NCBI GenBank assembly: GCA_046313435.1
Contig: JBKBYG010000011.1
Span: 1 to 48,913 of the forward strand
DNA length: 48,913 bases
DNA from: JBKBYG01 sp046313435
GTDB taxonomy: Bacteria > Pseudomonadota > Alphaproteobacteria > Rickettsiales > Arcanibacteraceae
Reading direction: 5' to 3'
Under the pieces are notes generated by a model. That model was not told the DNA's origin. It searched no databases and worked only from the letters and a program-made list of their open reading frames with translations. The position numbers and the translations under genes are program-made. Each line of letters opens with the position of its first letter. Position 1 is the stretch's first letter. Positions 35,259-43,814 of this stretch are shown in pieces.

Positions 35259-36098
35259 ATGAGATTACTTAAGCTTTTAATTTGCTCTTCAGCTTTGCTT
35301 ATTGCGTTTAGCGCTAGTGCGGAACCAAGCTACGATAAAATTTTTGCTGGAGTTGAACCATGTTTTACACTTTATGATTTAAATAAAGGAAAAACGGTTG
35401 AAAGTTATAATAGCAATAGGTGTAAGGAGCAAATATCTCCTTGCTCAACATTTAAAATCCCTTTAAGTTTAATGGGATTTGATAGTGGTATTTTAAAAGA
35501 TGAAGATACCCCTAAATGGGAATTTAAGCCAGAATATCCTGCTGTAATTGAATCACATGCAAAAGACCAAACGCCAAAGAGCTGGCTCTCTAATTCTGTC
35601 GTTTGGTATTCACAAATTTTGACTAAAAAGCTCGGCATGGAGAAATTTAAAGAATATGTTAGTAAGTTTGACTACGGTAATCAAGATGTAAGCGGTAACC
35701 TAGGAAAAGATGATGGCTTGACTCGTAGCTGGCTTGATTCATCTTTAAAAATATCTGCTAATGAACAAATAGAGTTTTTAAAGAAATTAATTACTTATAA
35801 ATTACCAATTTCTAAAGAATCTATAAATCATACTAAAAATAATATGTTTATAGAGGAATTCGCAGGCGGCTGGAAGTTGTATGGAAAGACAGGTAGTGCG
35901 ACACATAAAAACCCAGACGGGAGTGATAAAAATGCTAAAACAGGATTTGGCTGGTTTGTAGGAATTTTAGAAAAAGAAGATCAAACTTATATTTTTGCTC
36001 TCAATATTAATGATAAGCAAAAAGCTACTGAATATGCTGGTCCAAGAGCAAAGGCAATTGCAAAAGAAATTTTCTCTAACCTTGATATTCTAAAATAA
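35259..36098 (+). CDS. Class D beta-lactamase (OXA-type)
   Basis: Signal peptide of 21 residues (LLICSSALLIAFSASA, cleavage before EPSYD), then all class D motifs: S63-T-F-K66 with the nucleophile Ser and carbamylatable Lys, S113-V-V115, Y139-G-N141, W159, K210-T-G212 and WFVGILEK. 279 residues, complete. It should be a periplasmic serine beta-lactamase, though substrate range cannot be read from sequence; class D enzymes are common and probably native in Rickettsiales. It has its own leader and a strong terminator at 36107-36139, so it is an independent transcription unit between the DUF2793 and Sel1 genes. Base composition does not differ from its neighbours, so no sign of recent transfer. 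Confidence 0.94.
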   Translation: MRLLKLLICSSALLIAFSASAEPSYDKIFAGVEPCFTLYDLNKGKTVESYNSNRCKEQISPCSTFKIPLSLMGFDSGILKDEDTPKWEFKPEYPAVIESHAKDQTPKSWLSNSVVWYSQILTKKLGMEKFKEYVSKFDYGNQDVSGNLGKDDGLTRSWLDSSLKISANEQIEFLKKLITYKLPISKESINHTKNNMFIEEFAGGWKLYGKTGSATHKNPDGSDKNAKTGFGWFVGILEKEDQTYIFALNINDKQKATEYAGPRAKAIAKEIFSNLDILK

Positions 36099-36106
36099 CT
36101 ACTTAA

Positions 36107-36139
36107 TTACTGGCCATCTTAAAAATAGTTGGCCAGTAA
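36107..36139 (+). terminator. Hairpin terminator after the beta-lactamase gene
   Basis: A perfect 10-bp stem TTACTGGCCA / TGGCCAGTAA with a 13-base loop, starting 9 bases after the stop codon and followed by ATATTT. Confidence 0.85.
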
Positions 36140-36307
36140 ATATTTAAAAAGTCATACTTTAATAGCAAGTATAATTAAAATACGAAATCAATATGTTAGC
36201 CAAAATCATATTATTCAAGTATTTCCCAAAGATTTAGTTATTGAAATTTAAATATAGTATTGTTATTATTTTATAAATCTTAATAAAATTCATAGTTATT
36301 TAAAAAC

Positions 36308-36616
36308 ATGAGTAAACATTCAATCACTGAAATTATTAAAAATGCAAAGCAAGGAAATAAGCAGGCACAATATACGCTTGGTTGTATGTATATAGAAGGC
36401 GAGGGTGTAAGAATAAATCTTAGTAAAGCAAAATTTTGGCTAGAAAAATCTGCTGAAGCAGGGCACTTACTTGCAATTGATAAAAAATTATGGATTGAAA
36501 AATATGAATCAGAGTTTGAATCATTGAATATATTAGCAAATTTAGCTTCTAAAGAGTTTAAAATTAGAGAAATTAGCAAACTTAGCACACAAAAACATTA
36601 TTCAAGATATACATGA
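36308..36616 (+). CDS. Sel1-like repeat protein
   Basis: 102 residues with one clear Sel1 (TPR-like) repeat: GNKQAQYTLGCMYIEGEGV followed by NLSKAKFWLEKSAEAGHLLA. The remaining residues are helical. No signal peptide. Its TGA ends one base before the ATG of a second Sel1 gene, so the two are translated together. Sel1 proteins act as protein-binding scaffolds and several are effectors in intracellular bacteria; a role here is unknown. Confidence 0.75.
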   Translation: MSKHSITEIIKNAKQGNKQAQYTLGCMYIEGEGVRINLSKAKFWLEKSAEAGHLLAIDKKLWIEKYESEFESLNILANLASKEFKIREISKLSTQKHYSRYT

Positions 36617-36617
36617 T

Positions 36618-37202
36618 ATGAATAATTATTTATTTGATTTCCCAGAAATTGTACATATGTCAGAGGAATTAAAAGATCTTTATGATCGAGGCATTAAGCA
36701 TATTAAATCTAAAAAATATCATGAGGCACTAAAAATTTTTTTAGAAGCTGAAAAATATAATATTAGGGAAATATCTTGTGTTATAGGGTATATGTATGAA
36801 AATGGTTTAGGAACAGAAGAAGGAATTTGTTATTACACTGCAATTGAGTATTATTTAAAGGCTGATCAGTACAAATCGATTTACGCTAAGTATAGACTAG
36901 GCAGGATGTATATTGAGGGTAAAGGAGTTGAGTTTGATGATTTAAATGGTAGGAGATTAGTAACTGAAGCTGCAGAAGCAGGTGAAGAAAATGCTATAAA
37001 TTATCTTAACTATAAAAACTATAAACTAGATACTTCTTCTATATGGCGAGACTTTGTAAGAAATTCGCGTACTAATCGAATCCATGAAAAAATTTTAGAA
37101 TACGCTGTCGAAGCCTTGAAACCAGATAGAGCAAATGAAAATAACAAATTTGTTCAGGGACTTCTTAACTTCAATCAAGATAATAATTCAAAATTCAGAT
37201 AA
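36618..37202 (+). CDS. Sel1-like repeat protein
   Basis: 194 residues. Two Sel1-type repeats are visible at about residues 50-90 (CVIGYMYENGLGTEEGICYY) and 90-130 (AKYRLGRMYIEGKGVEFDDL, RRLVTEAAEAGEENA). The ends are polar and helical, with no signal peptide. It follows the shorter Sel1 gene at one base. The pair may descend from one longer Sel1 gene. Confidence 0.75.
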   Translation: MNNYLFDFPEIVHMSEELKDLYDRGIKHIKSKKYHEALKIFLEAEKYNIREISCVIGYMYENGLGTEEGICYYTAIEYYLKADQYKSIYAKYRLGRMYIEGKGVEFDDLNGRRLVTEAAEAGEENAINYLNYKNYKLDTSSIWRDFVRNSRTNRIHEKILEYAVEALKPDRANENNKFVQGLLNFNQDNNSKFR

Positions 37203-37488
37203 TTTACTTTTTCATTCCAAATATCAATAATCTTTATGTCTTGTTGTTTGTAAATTTTTTCCTTTAAACATAGTCTAAAATCTAAATTTCTAGTGTCTTA
37301 TTATAAGCTTCAGGGCTACTTGCTATTTTTAAACCTTACTTTTCAAGCCTTTATAAAAAAATATTTTCACATTAAAACTATTAATTCAATATTTAATAAA
37401 ATATCTATATTGAATCGACATAAACATTACTCACTCTCATAAAGTTTCGAGATAGGTCATCACATAAATATCAAAAGGAAAAATAATT
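37203..37488. other. Intergenic region before the lysis genes
   Basis: 286 bases without a recognisable gene or hairpin. It probably holds the promoter of holin-endolysin, but no convincing -35/-10 pair was found. Confidence 0.35.
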
Positions 37489-37929
37489 ATGATAAGCTTA
37501 CTTGCTGCCTTAGGAGGATTTTTAAGTTCTCTACTTCCTGAGGTTTTTAAAATTATTAGAGATAAAAATGATAAAAAACACGAGCTTGCGCTTTTTGAAA
37601 AACAAATTGAAATCCAAAAATTAAACTTAAATCAAAAATTAGATGAAATTTCTTATAATTCAGATATTGAAAATCTGAAAACTGTTTACCAAACTTATAA
37701 GACAAATATAAATTTTATTGATGCATTGAATGGTGCTGTTAGACCATTATTAGCCTATTCATTTTTTGCTTTATATTCAATGATGAAGTATTTTCAGTAT
37801 CATGTTATTGGAGATAACGCCCCATTGGTAATTTATATAGAAACACTTTGGACGCAAGACGATCAAGCAATCTTTGCGGGTATTATAAGTTTTTATTTTG
37901 GTCAACGTAATTTAATTAGAAAAAGATAG
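37489..37929 (+). CDS. Phage-type holin (3TM family, GTA-associated)
   Basis: 146 residues matching Holin_3TMs (DUF3154). N-terminal hydrophobic segment ISLLAALGGFLSSLLPEVF, a charged coiled-coil linker, then NGAVRPLLAYSFFALYSMMK and a last membrane segment AIFAGIISFYFGQRN. The motif 'NxxVRPxLxY ... QAIFAxIIxFxFGxR' is the family signature. Holins make inner-membrane lesions that release endolysin. The next gene, an endolysin, starts 1 base after its stop. AAAGG lies before the ATG. Confidence 0.87.
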   Translation: MISLLAALGGFLSSLLPEVFKIIRDKNDKKHELALFEKQIEIQKLNLNQKLDEISYNSDIENLKTVYQTYKTNINFIDALNGAVRPLLAYSFFALYSMMKYFQYHVIGDNAPLVIYIETLWTQDDQAIFAGIISFYFGQRNLIRKR

Positions 37930-37930
37930 A

Positions 37931-38362
37931 ATGACTTACATTACACAAGAAGCAATCAGTCTAATTAAAAAATTTGAATCGTATAGTCCTACCATTTATC
38001 TTTGTCCTGCAGGATATAAAACTATAGGATATGGTCATGTAATTAAAAAAAACGAATATTTTTATAATCTTAGCTTGGAGGAGGCAGAAAAATTACTATT
38101 AAATGATATGCTTAAAATTGAAAAATTTATTTTGAAAAGCTTAAAAATCTCCGTATCAATAGGCCAAATCAATGCTTTGATTTCCTTTGCATTTAATGTT
38201 GGAAATGCAGCATTTCAACGTTCAACGCTTAGGCAAAAGATTAATAGTAAAAACTTTGAAGAAGTTCCGCGTGAGTTTAGGCGCTGGATAAAAGCGCGAG
38301 GTAGAATTTTAAAAGGATTAGTAAGAAGAAGAGAAGAGGAGATCAAAATGTTTTATAGCTGA
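37931..38362 (+). CDS. Phage lysozyme/endolysin (GH24)
   Basis: 143 residues of a T4-lysozyme-type muramidase. Catalytic Glu16 (LIKKFESYSP), then YLCPAGYKTIGYGH with Cys25 at the Asp position and Thr31, the Glu-Cys-Thr form found in many endolysins; the structural motif INALISFAFNVGNAAFQRST and C-terminal RRREEEIKMFY are kept. No signal peptide, so release depends on the holin. The pair is compact (1-base gap). In Rhodobacter the GTA holin and endolysin genes lie away from the head-tail cluster; here they are about 3 kb past the DUF2793 gene. Confidence 0.92.
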   Translation: MTYITQEAISLIKKFESYSPTIYLCPAGYKTIGYGHVIKKNEYFYNLSLEEAEKLLLNDMLKIEKFILKSLKISVSIGQINALISFAFNVGNAAFQRSTLRQKINSKNFEEVPREFRRWIKARGRILKGLVRRREEEIKMFYS

Positions 38363-38606
38363 TATATTATATTTTCAGATAACTTTAAGATATAGTAATT
38401 TATTTTGAAACTTAAGAGCTTTCTAATAATTTAGTTGGCTTACCTCTTGCGCAAAGTATTATATTCAGGCTAAAATACTATATATAAATCTAAAATTATC
38501 TATATAACTAATATAGTATATAAATATTTTCAAATCTTGCTTATAAACTGATCTTCCGATTAATTTACAAACAAGATTCTACTAAATCTTCAAGATATGA
38601 ATCTAA

Positions 38607-38873
38607 CTATGCTGCAGTAGGTTTAATTAAATTTGCTTTTTCAAGAAATTTTCTAACTCTATCTGTTGGTTGAGCGCCAGTGCTTAACCAATATTCTACT
38701 CGGTCTTGTACAAGTATCACGCGATTTTTATCTTCTTTAGATAAAAGCGGATTATAAGTACCTAATTTTTCAATAAATTTTCCATCACGAGGAGATCTTG
38801 AATCAGCTACTACTATTTTATAAAATGGACGCTTTTTTGCGCCAGCTCTCGCTAAACGTATCTTTGTTGCCAT
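38607..38873 (-). CDS. rpsP: 30S ribosomal protein S16
   Basis: 88 residues, with KIRLARAGAKKRPFYKIVVA and DSRSPRDGKFIEKLGTYNPL, the diagnostic start of S16. The end is AQPTDRVRKFLEKANLI. The ATG lies 15 bases after the rpmG stop, so both are cotranscribed. The usual partners rimM, trmD and rplS are not adjacent. Confidence 0.97.
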   Translation of the reverse strand: MATKIRLARAGAKKRPFYKIVVADSRSPRDGKFIEKLGTYNPLLSKEDKNRVILVQDRVEYWLSTGAQPTDRVRKFLEKANLIKPTAA

Positions 38874-38887
38874 ATTCTATTTAAACC

Positions 38888-39055
38888 CTATTTAATTTTT
38901 TCTTCTTTAAATTCTACATGCTTACGAACCATTGGATCGTACTTATGGAATGATAATTTACGGGTTAATTTTTTAGGGTTCTTTTTCTTAACATAAAAGA
39001 AACCTGTATTAGCAGTGCTAACTAATTTAATTAGTACAATATTTTTCTTTGCCAT
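38888..39055 (-). CDS. rpmG: 50S ribosomal protein L33
   Basis: 55 residues: MAKKNIVLIKLVSTANTGFF, then YVKKKNPKKLTRKLSFHKYD and PMVRKHVEFKEEKIK, a Cys-free L33 of the usual alphaproteobacterial type. Stop TAG at 38890-38888. It lies upstream of rpsP, with a strong promoter at 39099-39126. Confidence 0.96.
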   Translation of the reverse strand: MAKKNIVLIKLVSTANTGFFYVKKKNPKKLTRKLSFHKYDPMVRKHVEFKEEKIK

Positions 39056-39098
39056 TTTAAAATTTTTATTTATAAATGAATTGTTAAATTTAAGCTGT

Positions 39099-39126
39099 AA
39101 ATTACACTTGTTTAAGTTTATGTCAA
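39099..39126 (-). promoter_or_regulatory. Sigma70 promoter for rpmG-rpsP
   Basis: On the minus strand TTGACA (39126-39121) and TAATTT (39104-39099) are spaced 16 bases, 43 bases before the rpmG ATG. Near-consensus, fitting a ribosomal protein operon. Confidence 0.62.
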
Positions 39127-39173
39127 GATAAAATATAAAAATTAAGTGAAATTTTAATTAAAATAAATTTATT

Positions 39174-40055
39174 ATGAAATTAAATAAAAAAATTACTAAA
39201 GCGGTTTTCCCTGTAGGAGGACTAGGTACTAGATTTTTGCCTGCAACCAAATCCCTTCCCAAAGAAATGCTTCCTGTTGCAAGTAAACCTTTAATTCAAT
39301 ATGCGTTCGAAGAAGCACGAGAAGCTGGCATTGAACAATTTATATTTGTTACAGGTAGAAATAAAAATGCAATTAGTAATCATTTTGATCACTCTTATGA
39401 GCTTCAGTCAATTTTAACAGATAGTGAAAAACAAGACGAACTTGCTTTAACACGCGATTGGTTACCTCCGGCTGGCCATATTGCATTTTTGAGGCAAAGG
39501 GATCCATTAGGGCTCGGGCATGCTGTATGGTGCGCTAGAAATTTTATCGGAAATGAAGCATTTGCAGTAATTTTAGCGGATGAAATGTTATTATCTGAAA
39601 ATAATTTCCTCAAGTCAATGTGCAATCTATATGAGGAAAAAGGAGGTAACATTATTGGTGTTGCTGAAGTACCTAAAGAAGATACCAAGAAATATGGAAT
39701 TATCGATACAGATGATCAAGGCGAAATTGTAAAAATTAAATCTATGATTGAAAAACCTAATCCTTCTGAAGCTCCTTCTAATCTTTCAATTATAGGAAGA
39801 TATATATTAGAACCAAATATCTTTAATTATTTAGAAAATATTCCGAAAGGAAAAAACGGTGAAATTCAGTTAACTGATGCTATGGTTGCATTACTTAAAG
39901 AAAAAATGTTTTACGGACTCAAATTTAAAGGTCAAAGGTTTGACTGTGGTAACCAAGTAGGTTTTTTAGCGGCTAATATTGCATATGCTTTGAAAGATAC
40001 AAAAATAGCTAGCCAAGTAAAACAATTACTTATGGAATTTAATAAGGTAGTTTAA
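39174..40055 (+). CDS. galU: UTP-glucose-1-phosphate uridylyltransferase
   Basis: Makes UDP-glucose from UTP and glucose-1-phosphate. The nucleotide-binding start KAVFPVGGLGTRFLPATKSL with PKEMLPVASKPLIQYAFEEA is diagnostic, followed by RDPLGLGHAVWCARNFIG, the catalytic-Asp strand FAVILADEML and KSMIEKPNPSEAPSN. 293 residues, normal. udg starts 4 bases after its stop; together they provide UDP-glucuronate for surface polysaccharide or LPS. Confidence 0.96.
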   Translation: MKLNKKITKAVFPVGGLGTRFLPATKSLPKEMLPVASKPLIQYAFEEAREAGIEQFIFVTGRNKNAISNHFDHSYELQSILTDSEKQDELALTRDWLPPAGHIAFLRQRDPLGLGHAVWCARNFIGNEAFAVILADEMLLSENNFLKSMCNLYEEKGGNIIGVAEVPKEDTKKYGIIDTDDQGEIVKIKSMIEKPNPSEAPSNLSIIGRYILEPNIFNYLENIPKGKNGEIQLTDAMVALLKEKMFYGLKFKGQRFDCGNQVGFLAANIAYALKDTKIASQVKQLLMEFNKVV

Positions 40056-40059
40056 ATAA

Positions 40060-41364
40060 ATGCTAAATATTTTAGTTGTTGGAACAGGTTATGTCGGGTT
40101 AACTACCGGAACTGGACTAGCTGAATTAGGTCACAAAGTTTATTGTATTGATAAAGATTTAAGTAAAATCGAAGTTCTTAATAATAACCAAATACCTATA
40201 TATGAGCCAGGATTACTTGAGCTAGTTCAAAAAAATATTAGAGAAAATAGACTTAGCTTTCATAATGATCTAAAACCTTATATATTTAATACTGATATAA
40301 TATTTTTGGCGGTAGGAACACCAGAAAATGAGGATGGGAGTGCTAATTTAAGTTATCTTTATCAAGCTGTAAGAGATATAATTAGCTGCAATATTACAAA
40401 AGCTTATATTGTTATAAAATCAACTGTGCCTGTAAATACTAATAACAATATATGTAAGATCTTTCAACAAGAGTTACCTGACGCTCAAGTCGAAATAATT
40501 TCAAATCCAGAATTTTTAAGAGAAGGTTTTGCAGTTCATGATTTCTTCAATCCTGCTAGGACATTAATTGGTCTCAATAGTGATAATGCTAAAGAAATTA
40601 TTGAAATAGTTTATAAAAAATTTATTGAGAAGAATATACCAATATTTTTTACTGATCCTAATTCAGCAGAGCTTGCTAAATATGCTGCAAATGCTTTTTT
40701 AGCGACTAAAATTGCTTTTATTAATGAAATATCAGACCTTTGTGAATATTATAATGCAAATATTGAGGATGTTGCTACTTCAATGGGACTTGATGACCGA
40801 ATTGGTAAAAAGTTTTTGAAAGTTGGCCCAGGTTTTGGCGGTTCATGTTTTCCAAAAGATATTTTGGCACTAAATAAATTATCTGTGGATGCAAATAGGC
40901 CTTCTATGATCGTTAGTGCTGTAATTGAAGCAAATAGGATTCGTACAAAAAACATGTCTGATAAAATTTTAAAAATTTTGGATGGAACTATTAAAAGAAA
41001 AAAAATCACTTGTTTAGGTGCAAGCTTTAAGGCTAATACTGATGATATAAGAGAAAGTCCTGCTTTAAAAATAATAGAAGAACTTATAAATTTAGGGAGT
41101 ATTGTTAATTTATATGATCCCGTGGCAATAGAAAATGTAAAGAAAATTTATAGTAATAAGATATGTTATTTTAAAAATATAACAGAGGCTTGCGATGATA
41201 CAAATGCAATAATTATATTGACTGAATGGGAAGAATTTAAAGGTTTTGACTTCGCCTCTGTAAAAGATATAGTTTTAAATAATGTAATTATTGATTTAAG
41301 GAATATACTTAATAAGGATAATATAATTAAACAGGGTTTTAAATATTATCCTTTAGGTATATAG
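40060..41364 (+). CDS. udg: UDP-glucose 6-dehydrogenase
   Basis: Oxidises UDP-glucose twice to UDP-glucuronate with NAD. Rossmann start NILVVGTGYVGLTTGTGLAE, VKSTVPV-type strand (IKSTVPVNTNN), NPEFLREGFAVHDFFNPART, the catalytic Cys263 in GFGGSCFPKDILAL, and the C-terminal UDP-binding domain GASFKANTDDIRESPALKI. 434 residues, standard. It is the substrate-consuming partner of galU just upstream and ends before a repeat copy and a hairpin terminator. Confidence 0.96.
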   Translation: MLNILVVGTGYVGLTTGTGLAELGHKVYCIDKDLSKIEVLNNNQIPIYEPGLLELVQKNIRENRLSFHNDLKPYIFNTDIIFLAVGTPENEDGSANLSYLYQAVRDIISCNITKAYIVIKSTVPVNTNNNICKIFQQELPDAQVEIISNPEFLREGFAVHDFFNPARTLIGLNSDNAKEIIEIVYKKFIEKNIPIFFTDPNSAELAKYAANAFLATKIAFINEISDLCEYYNANIEDVATSMGLDDRIGKKFLKVGPGFGGSCFPKDILALNKLSVDANRPSMIVSAVIEANRIRTKNMSDKILKILDGTIKRKKITCLGASFKANTDDIRESPALKIIEELINLGSIVNLYDPVAIENVKKIYSNKICYFKNITEACDDTNAIIILTEWEEFKGFDFASVKDIVLNNVIIDLRNILNKDNIIKQGFKYYPLGI

Positions 41365-41373
41365 TAGTTTGAT

Positions 41374-41424
41374 TTGAAGTTTGAGCGAATGAACAACGAC
41401 GTTAGAACTTCAACTTAAAAAACT
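41374..41424. repeat. Dispersed inverted-repeat element, copy B (after udg)
   Basis: Bases 41395-41424 match copy A (16664-16693) in reverse complement at 29 of 30 positions. Locally TTGAAGTT (41374-41381) and AACTTCAA (41406-41413) form an 8-bp stem, so this copy is a shorter hairpin form of the element. Confidence 0.7.
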
Positions 41425-41436
41425 ATACTATAAAAA

Positions 41437-41464
41437 GCCTAGAATCATAATACAGATCCTAGGC
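41437..41464. terminator. Bidirectional hairpin terminator
   Basis: GCCTAGAATC / GATCCTAGGC, ten pairs with one mismatch, flanked by A5 on the left and a run of eight T (41466-41473) on the right. It can end both udg and the convergent pentapeptide-repeat gene. Confidence 0.85.
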
Positions 41465-41471
41465 ATTTTTT

Positions 41472-43802
41472 TTAAAGAGCAGGTCCGATACAAGTTGGAG
41501 AATTAATTCTATCTACAAAACTATATTCTCTAGTTGGTTTTATTGAGGCTTCAATAATATTGCTAGTATGAGATTTCTCGTCGGATGATATAGTGTTTTC
41601 TTTAATCTGCTCTAAACTAGCTTTATCATTTTGTTCGAATATATCAACCATATTATCTGCGATCTTAAATCCTACAAATAATCCAGTAAGTGTTGCTGGT
41701 AATGAAAAAACGCTAATCGCTAAACCTGCTATTACTGCAGGAAATGCAGCTGATATCAAGCTACTCACAACAGCAGGTACTATAATAAGAGAGGCTACAA
41801 TACAAAATGCAAACAGTTTTTTATTATTTAAAACTTTATGTAAAAAATTATCCATTTCATTTTGATAATCTTCTGGAATGAAGCTCTTAATTACATTATA
41901 AATAAATCCTAGAGTTGAACCAAAATTCTCCTGTATAATTTCATTTTTTTCTTGCATAATTTGTTCAGTTTTCAATTCTTCTCGTATTTTAGAAGGGATG
42001 GCTTTATCTATATTAGTGTTAGTAACCTTTGCCCCTTCATAAAATAAATTACTAATATCGCAATCTTCTAAATCCGTGCCTCTTAAATCGGTTCCGCTTA
42101 TATCAGCATTTAATTTTGCTCCTTTCAGTTTAGCTTTCTTTAAATCAGCTAACATCAAATTTGTATGAACTAACGAAGCATTGCTTAAGTCAGCTTCAGA
42201 CAAATCAGCGCTTGAAAATTCTGCATCATCAAAATTTCCTCCTTTCAAATTTGCTTTATGGAAATTCCCTTTATAAGCAGATGCGGAATTAAAATTTCCT
42301 TTAGGTGCTTGTAAATTCGCAGCATTTACTCTATCTAAAATTCCATATTTAAATATAGCATTAGGAGCTATTGCGCCTTTTAATATAGAAGCTACTAAGC
42401 TTGCGCTTTTAGCAATAATATTATGCATTTGTGCGCCTTCTAAATTTATATAGTCAAATTTTGCAAGCGTAAGATTACAATTATTAAAATTTGCACCTTT
42501 AGCATTTAGATATTTATCTTCTCCCCATAGTTTATAGTTAAACCATGAGAGTCTTGTTGCGCTTTTGCCCGATAAATTAGCACCAGTAAAATTACTTCCT
42601 TCAAAATTGGCATTTTCTAATTTTGCTTCTGCAAAATTTGCATAAGCAAAATTACATTTTGTGAAATTACTATTACTGAAATCTCTGCCAGATAAATCCA
42701 ATCTTGAAAAATCAGGAATAAAATTTGCATTATCGCCTTCTAAACCATGTCTTTTTGTATAAAAATCTTTAAAAGATTTGATTTCCTTTGCGTTTTCATT
42801 ACAGTACTTAAGATATACATCAATTTCAAATAAAGATATTTTTTGTGAAGCTAATATAGATGTGTTACCCGAGCCTTTTACATAACAAGGATCTAATTCT
42901 GCACCTTCAATTGATATATTTTTACTTATAAAGCCTAATTCTGTTTTATCTTTAAATACTGTATAAGGTCCAACTTGATCAAAATCATCTTCATCATAAG
43001 CGATTCCAATTTCTGAAGATTCACTTAAGCTAAGTTTAGCATTGATGAGCACAGCTTCCCCGGTAACTTTTGTTAAGCATGATCCTCTAAAGTCTGGAAA
43101 TTTCAATGCTGTTTGTTCAAATAACGCATTGTCGAATTCGCAATCTCTAAAAACAGTATTTTGCCCTACAATATTTTTAAATTTAGTAGCTGTAAAGTTA
43201 CTACCTGTAAAATCTGCATTACTTAAATCAAGATTTGCAATAGTCTTATTACTGAAATCTGCAACAATAATAGTATTTTCAGGATATCTATGTCTTAAAA
43301 TATTGCTTAAATAGTCATTTAAACTTCCAATTTCAAAATTTGTAGCTTTTAATTTAAGATATTCATTAAGTTGCTTGTTCGTAACTTGATACATAAATAT
43401 ATTAGAGTTAGTAGGATCAAATTTAGCTTTACTTAAATCTGCATTTTCAAATAATTTTTGTGATAAATCTATTGAGCCAAAATTAACATTAATTAATTTA
43501 ATGTTATTTATAAATTTACTGTTTATAAAATTAGCACCTGCAAAATTTATATTCTTTAAATTAACCTTTTTACCATCAAAAAGGATATTATTAAAAATAC
43601 ATCCTTCAAAATTGATATTTTCTAAAGTGATTTTTTGCTCAAAGATTGTCTGTTCAAATATTGGGGTTATTTCAACTGTTTGATTAGAAAAATACTTATT
43701 TTTTAGAAAATCATGAAAATTATTATCCAATGTATTCTTTTTAGGTGCATTAAACTCTTTTAAATCTTCAAGAGATACTATAATTTCATTTTTTTGTGTC
43801 AT
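41472..43802 (-). CDS. Large pentapeptide-repeat protein with C-terminal membrane segments
   Basis: 776 residues from the ATG at 43802 (MTQKNEIIVS). Most of the chain is A(D/N)LXX-type repeats in several blocks: about 70-125, 185-250, 365-425 and 440-610 (e.g. ANFAEAKLENANFEGSNFTG; SADLSEADLSNASLVHTNLM), expected to fold as right-handed quadrilateral beta-helices. After a helical linker, residues about 665-725 are strongly hydrophobic (LFAFCIVASLIIVPAVVSSL, then VIAGLAISVFSLPATLTGLF), i.e. two or three membrane helices, followed by a polar tail ending NSPTCIGPAL. No signal peptide. The combination of a long beta-helix and a C-terminal membrane hairpin is unlike the short gyrase-protecting Qnr/MfpA proteins; a host-membrane effector is one possibility. 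Start preferred over 43814 as MTQ follows the leader. Confidence 0.8.
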   Translation of the reverse strand: MTQKNEIIVSLEDLKEFNAPKKNTLDNNFHDFLKNKYFSNQTVEITPIFEQTIFEQKITLENINFEGCIFNNILFDGKKVNLKNINFAGANFINSKFINNIKLINVNFGSIDLSQKLFENADLSKAKFDPTNSNIFMYQVTNKQLNEYLKLKATNFEIGSLNDYLSNILRHRYPENTIIVADFSNKTIANLDLSNADFTGSNFTATKFKNIVGQNTVFRDCEFDNALFEQTALKFPDFRGSCLTKVTGEAVLINAKLSLSESSEIGIAYDEDDFDQVGPYTVFKDKTELGFISKNISIEGAELDPCYVKGSGNTSILASQKISLFEIDVYLKYCNENAKEIKSFKDFYTKRHGLEGDNANFIPDFSRLDLSGRDFSNSNFTKCNFAYANFAEAKLENANFEGSNFTGANLSGKSATRLSWFNYKLWGEDKYLNAKGANFNNCNLTLAKFDYINLEGAQMHNIIAKSASLVASILKGAIAPNAIFKYGILDRVNAANLQAPKGNFNSASAYKGNFHKANLKGGNFDDAEFSSADLSEADLSNASLVHTNLMLADLKKAKLKGAKLNADISGTDLRGTDLEDCDISNLFYEGAKVTNTNIDKAIPSKIREELKTEQIMQEKNEIIQENFGSTLGFIYNVIKSFIPEDYQNEMDNFLHKVLNNKKLFAFCIVASLIIVPAVVSSLISAAFPAVIAGLAISVFSLPATLTGLFVGFKIADNMVDIFEQNDKASLEQIKENTISSDEKSHTSNIIEASIKPTREYSFVDRINSPTCIGPAL

Positions 43803-43814
43803 AATCATAACCAA

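Noticed and set aside
38533..38590. Terminator after rpsP
   Set aside because: Only 6-7 bp AT-rich stems with long loops; not distinguishable from chance in this composition.
43042..43314. Plus-strand frames antisense to the pentapeptide-repeat gene
   Set aside because: The regular repeat makes long opposite frames by chance; no start signals and no family pattern.
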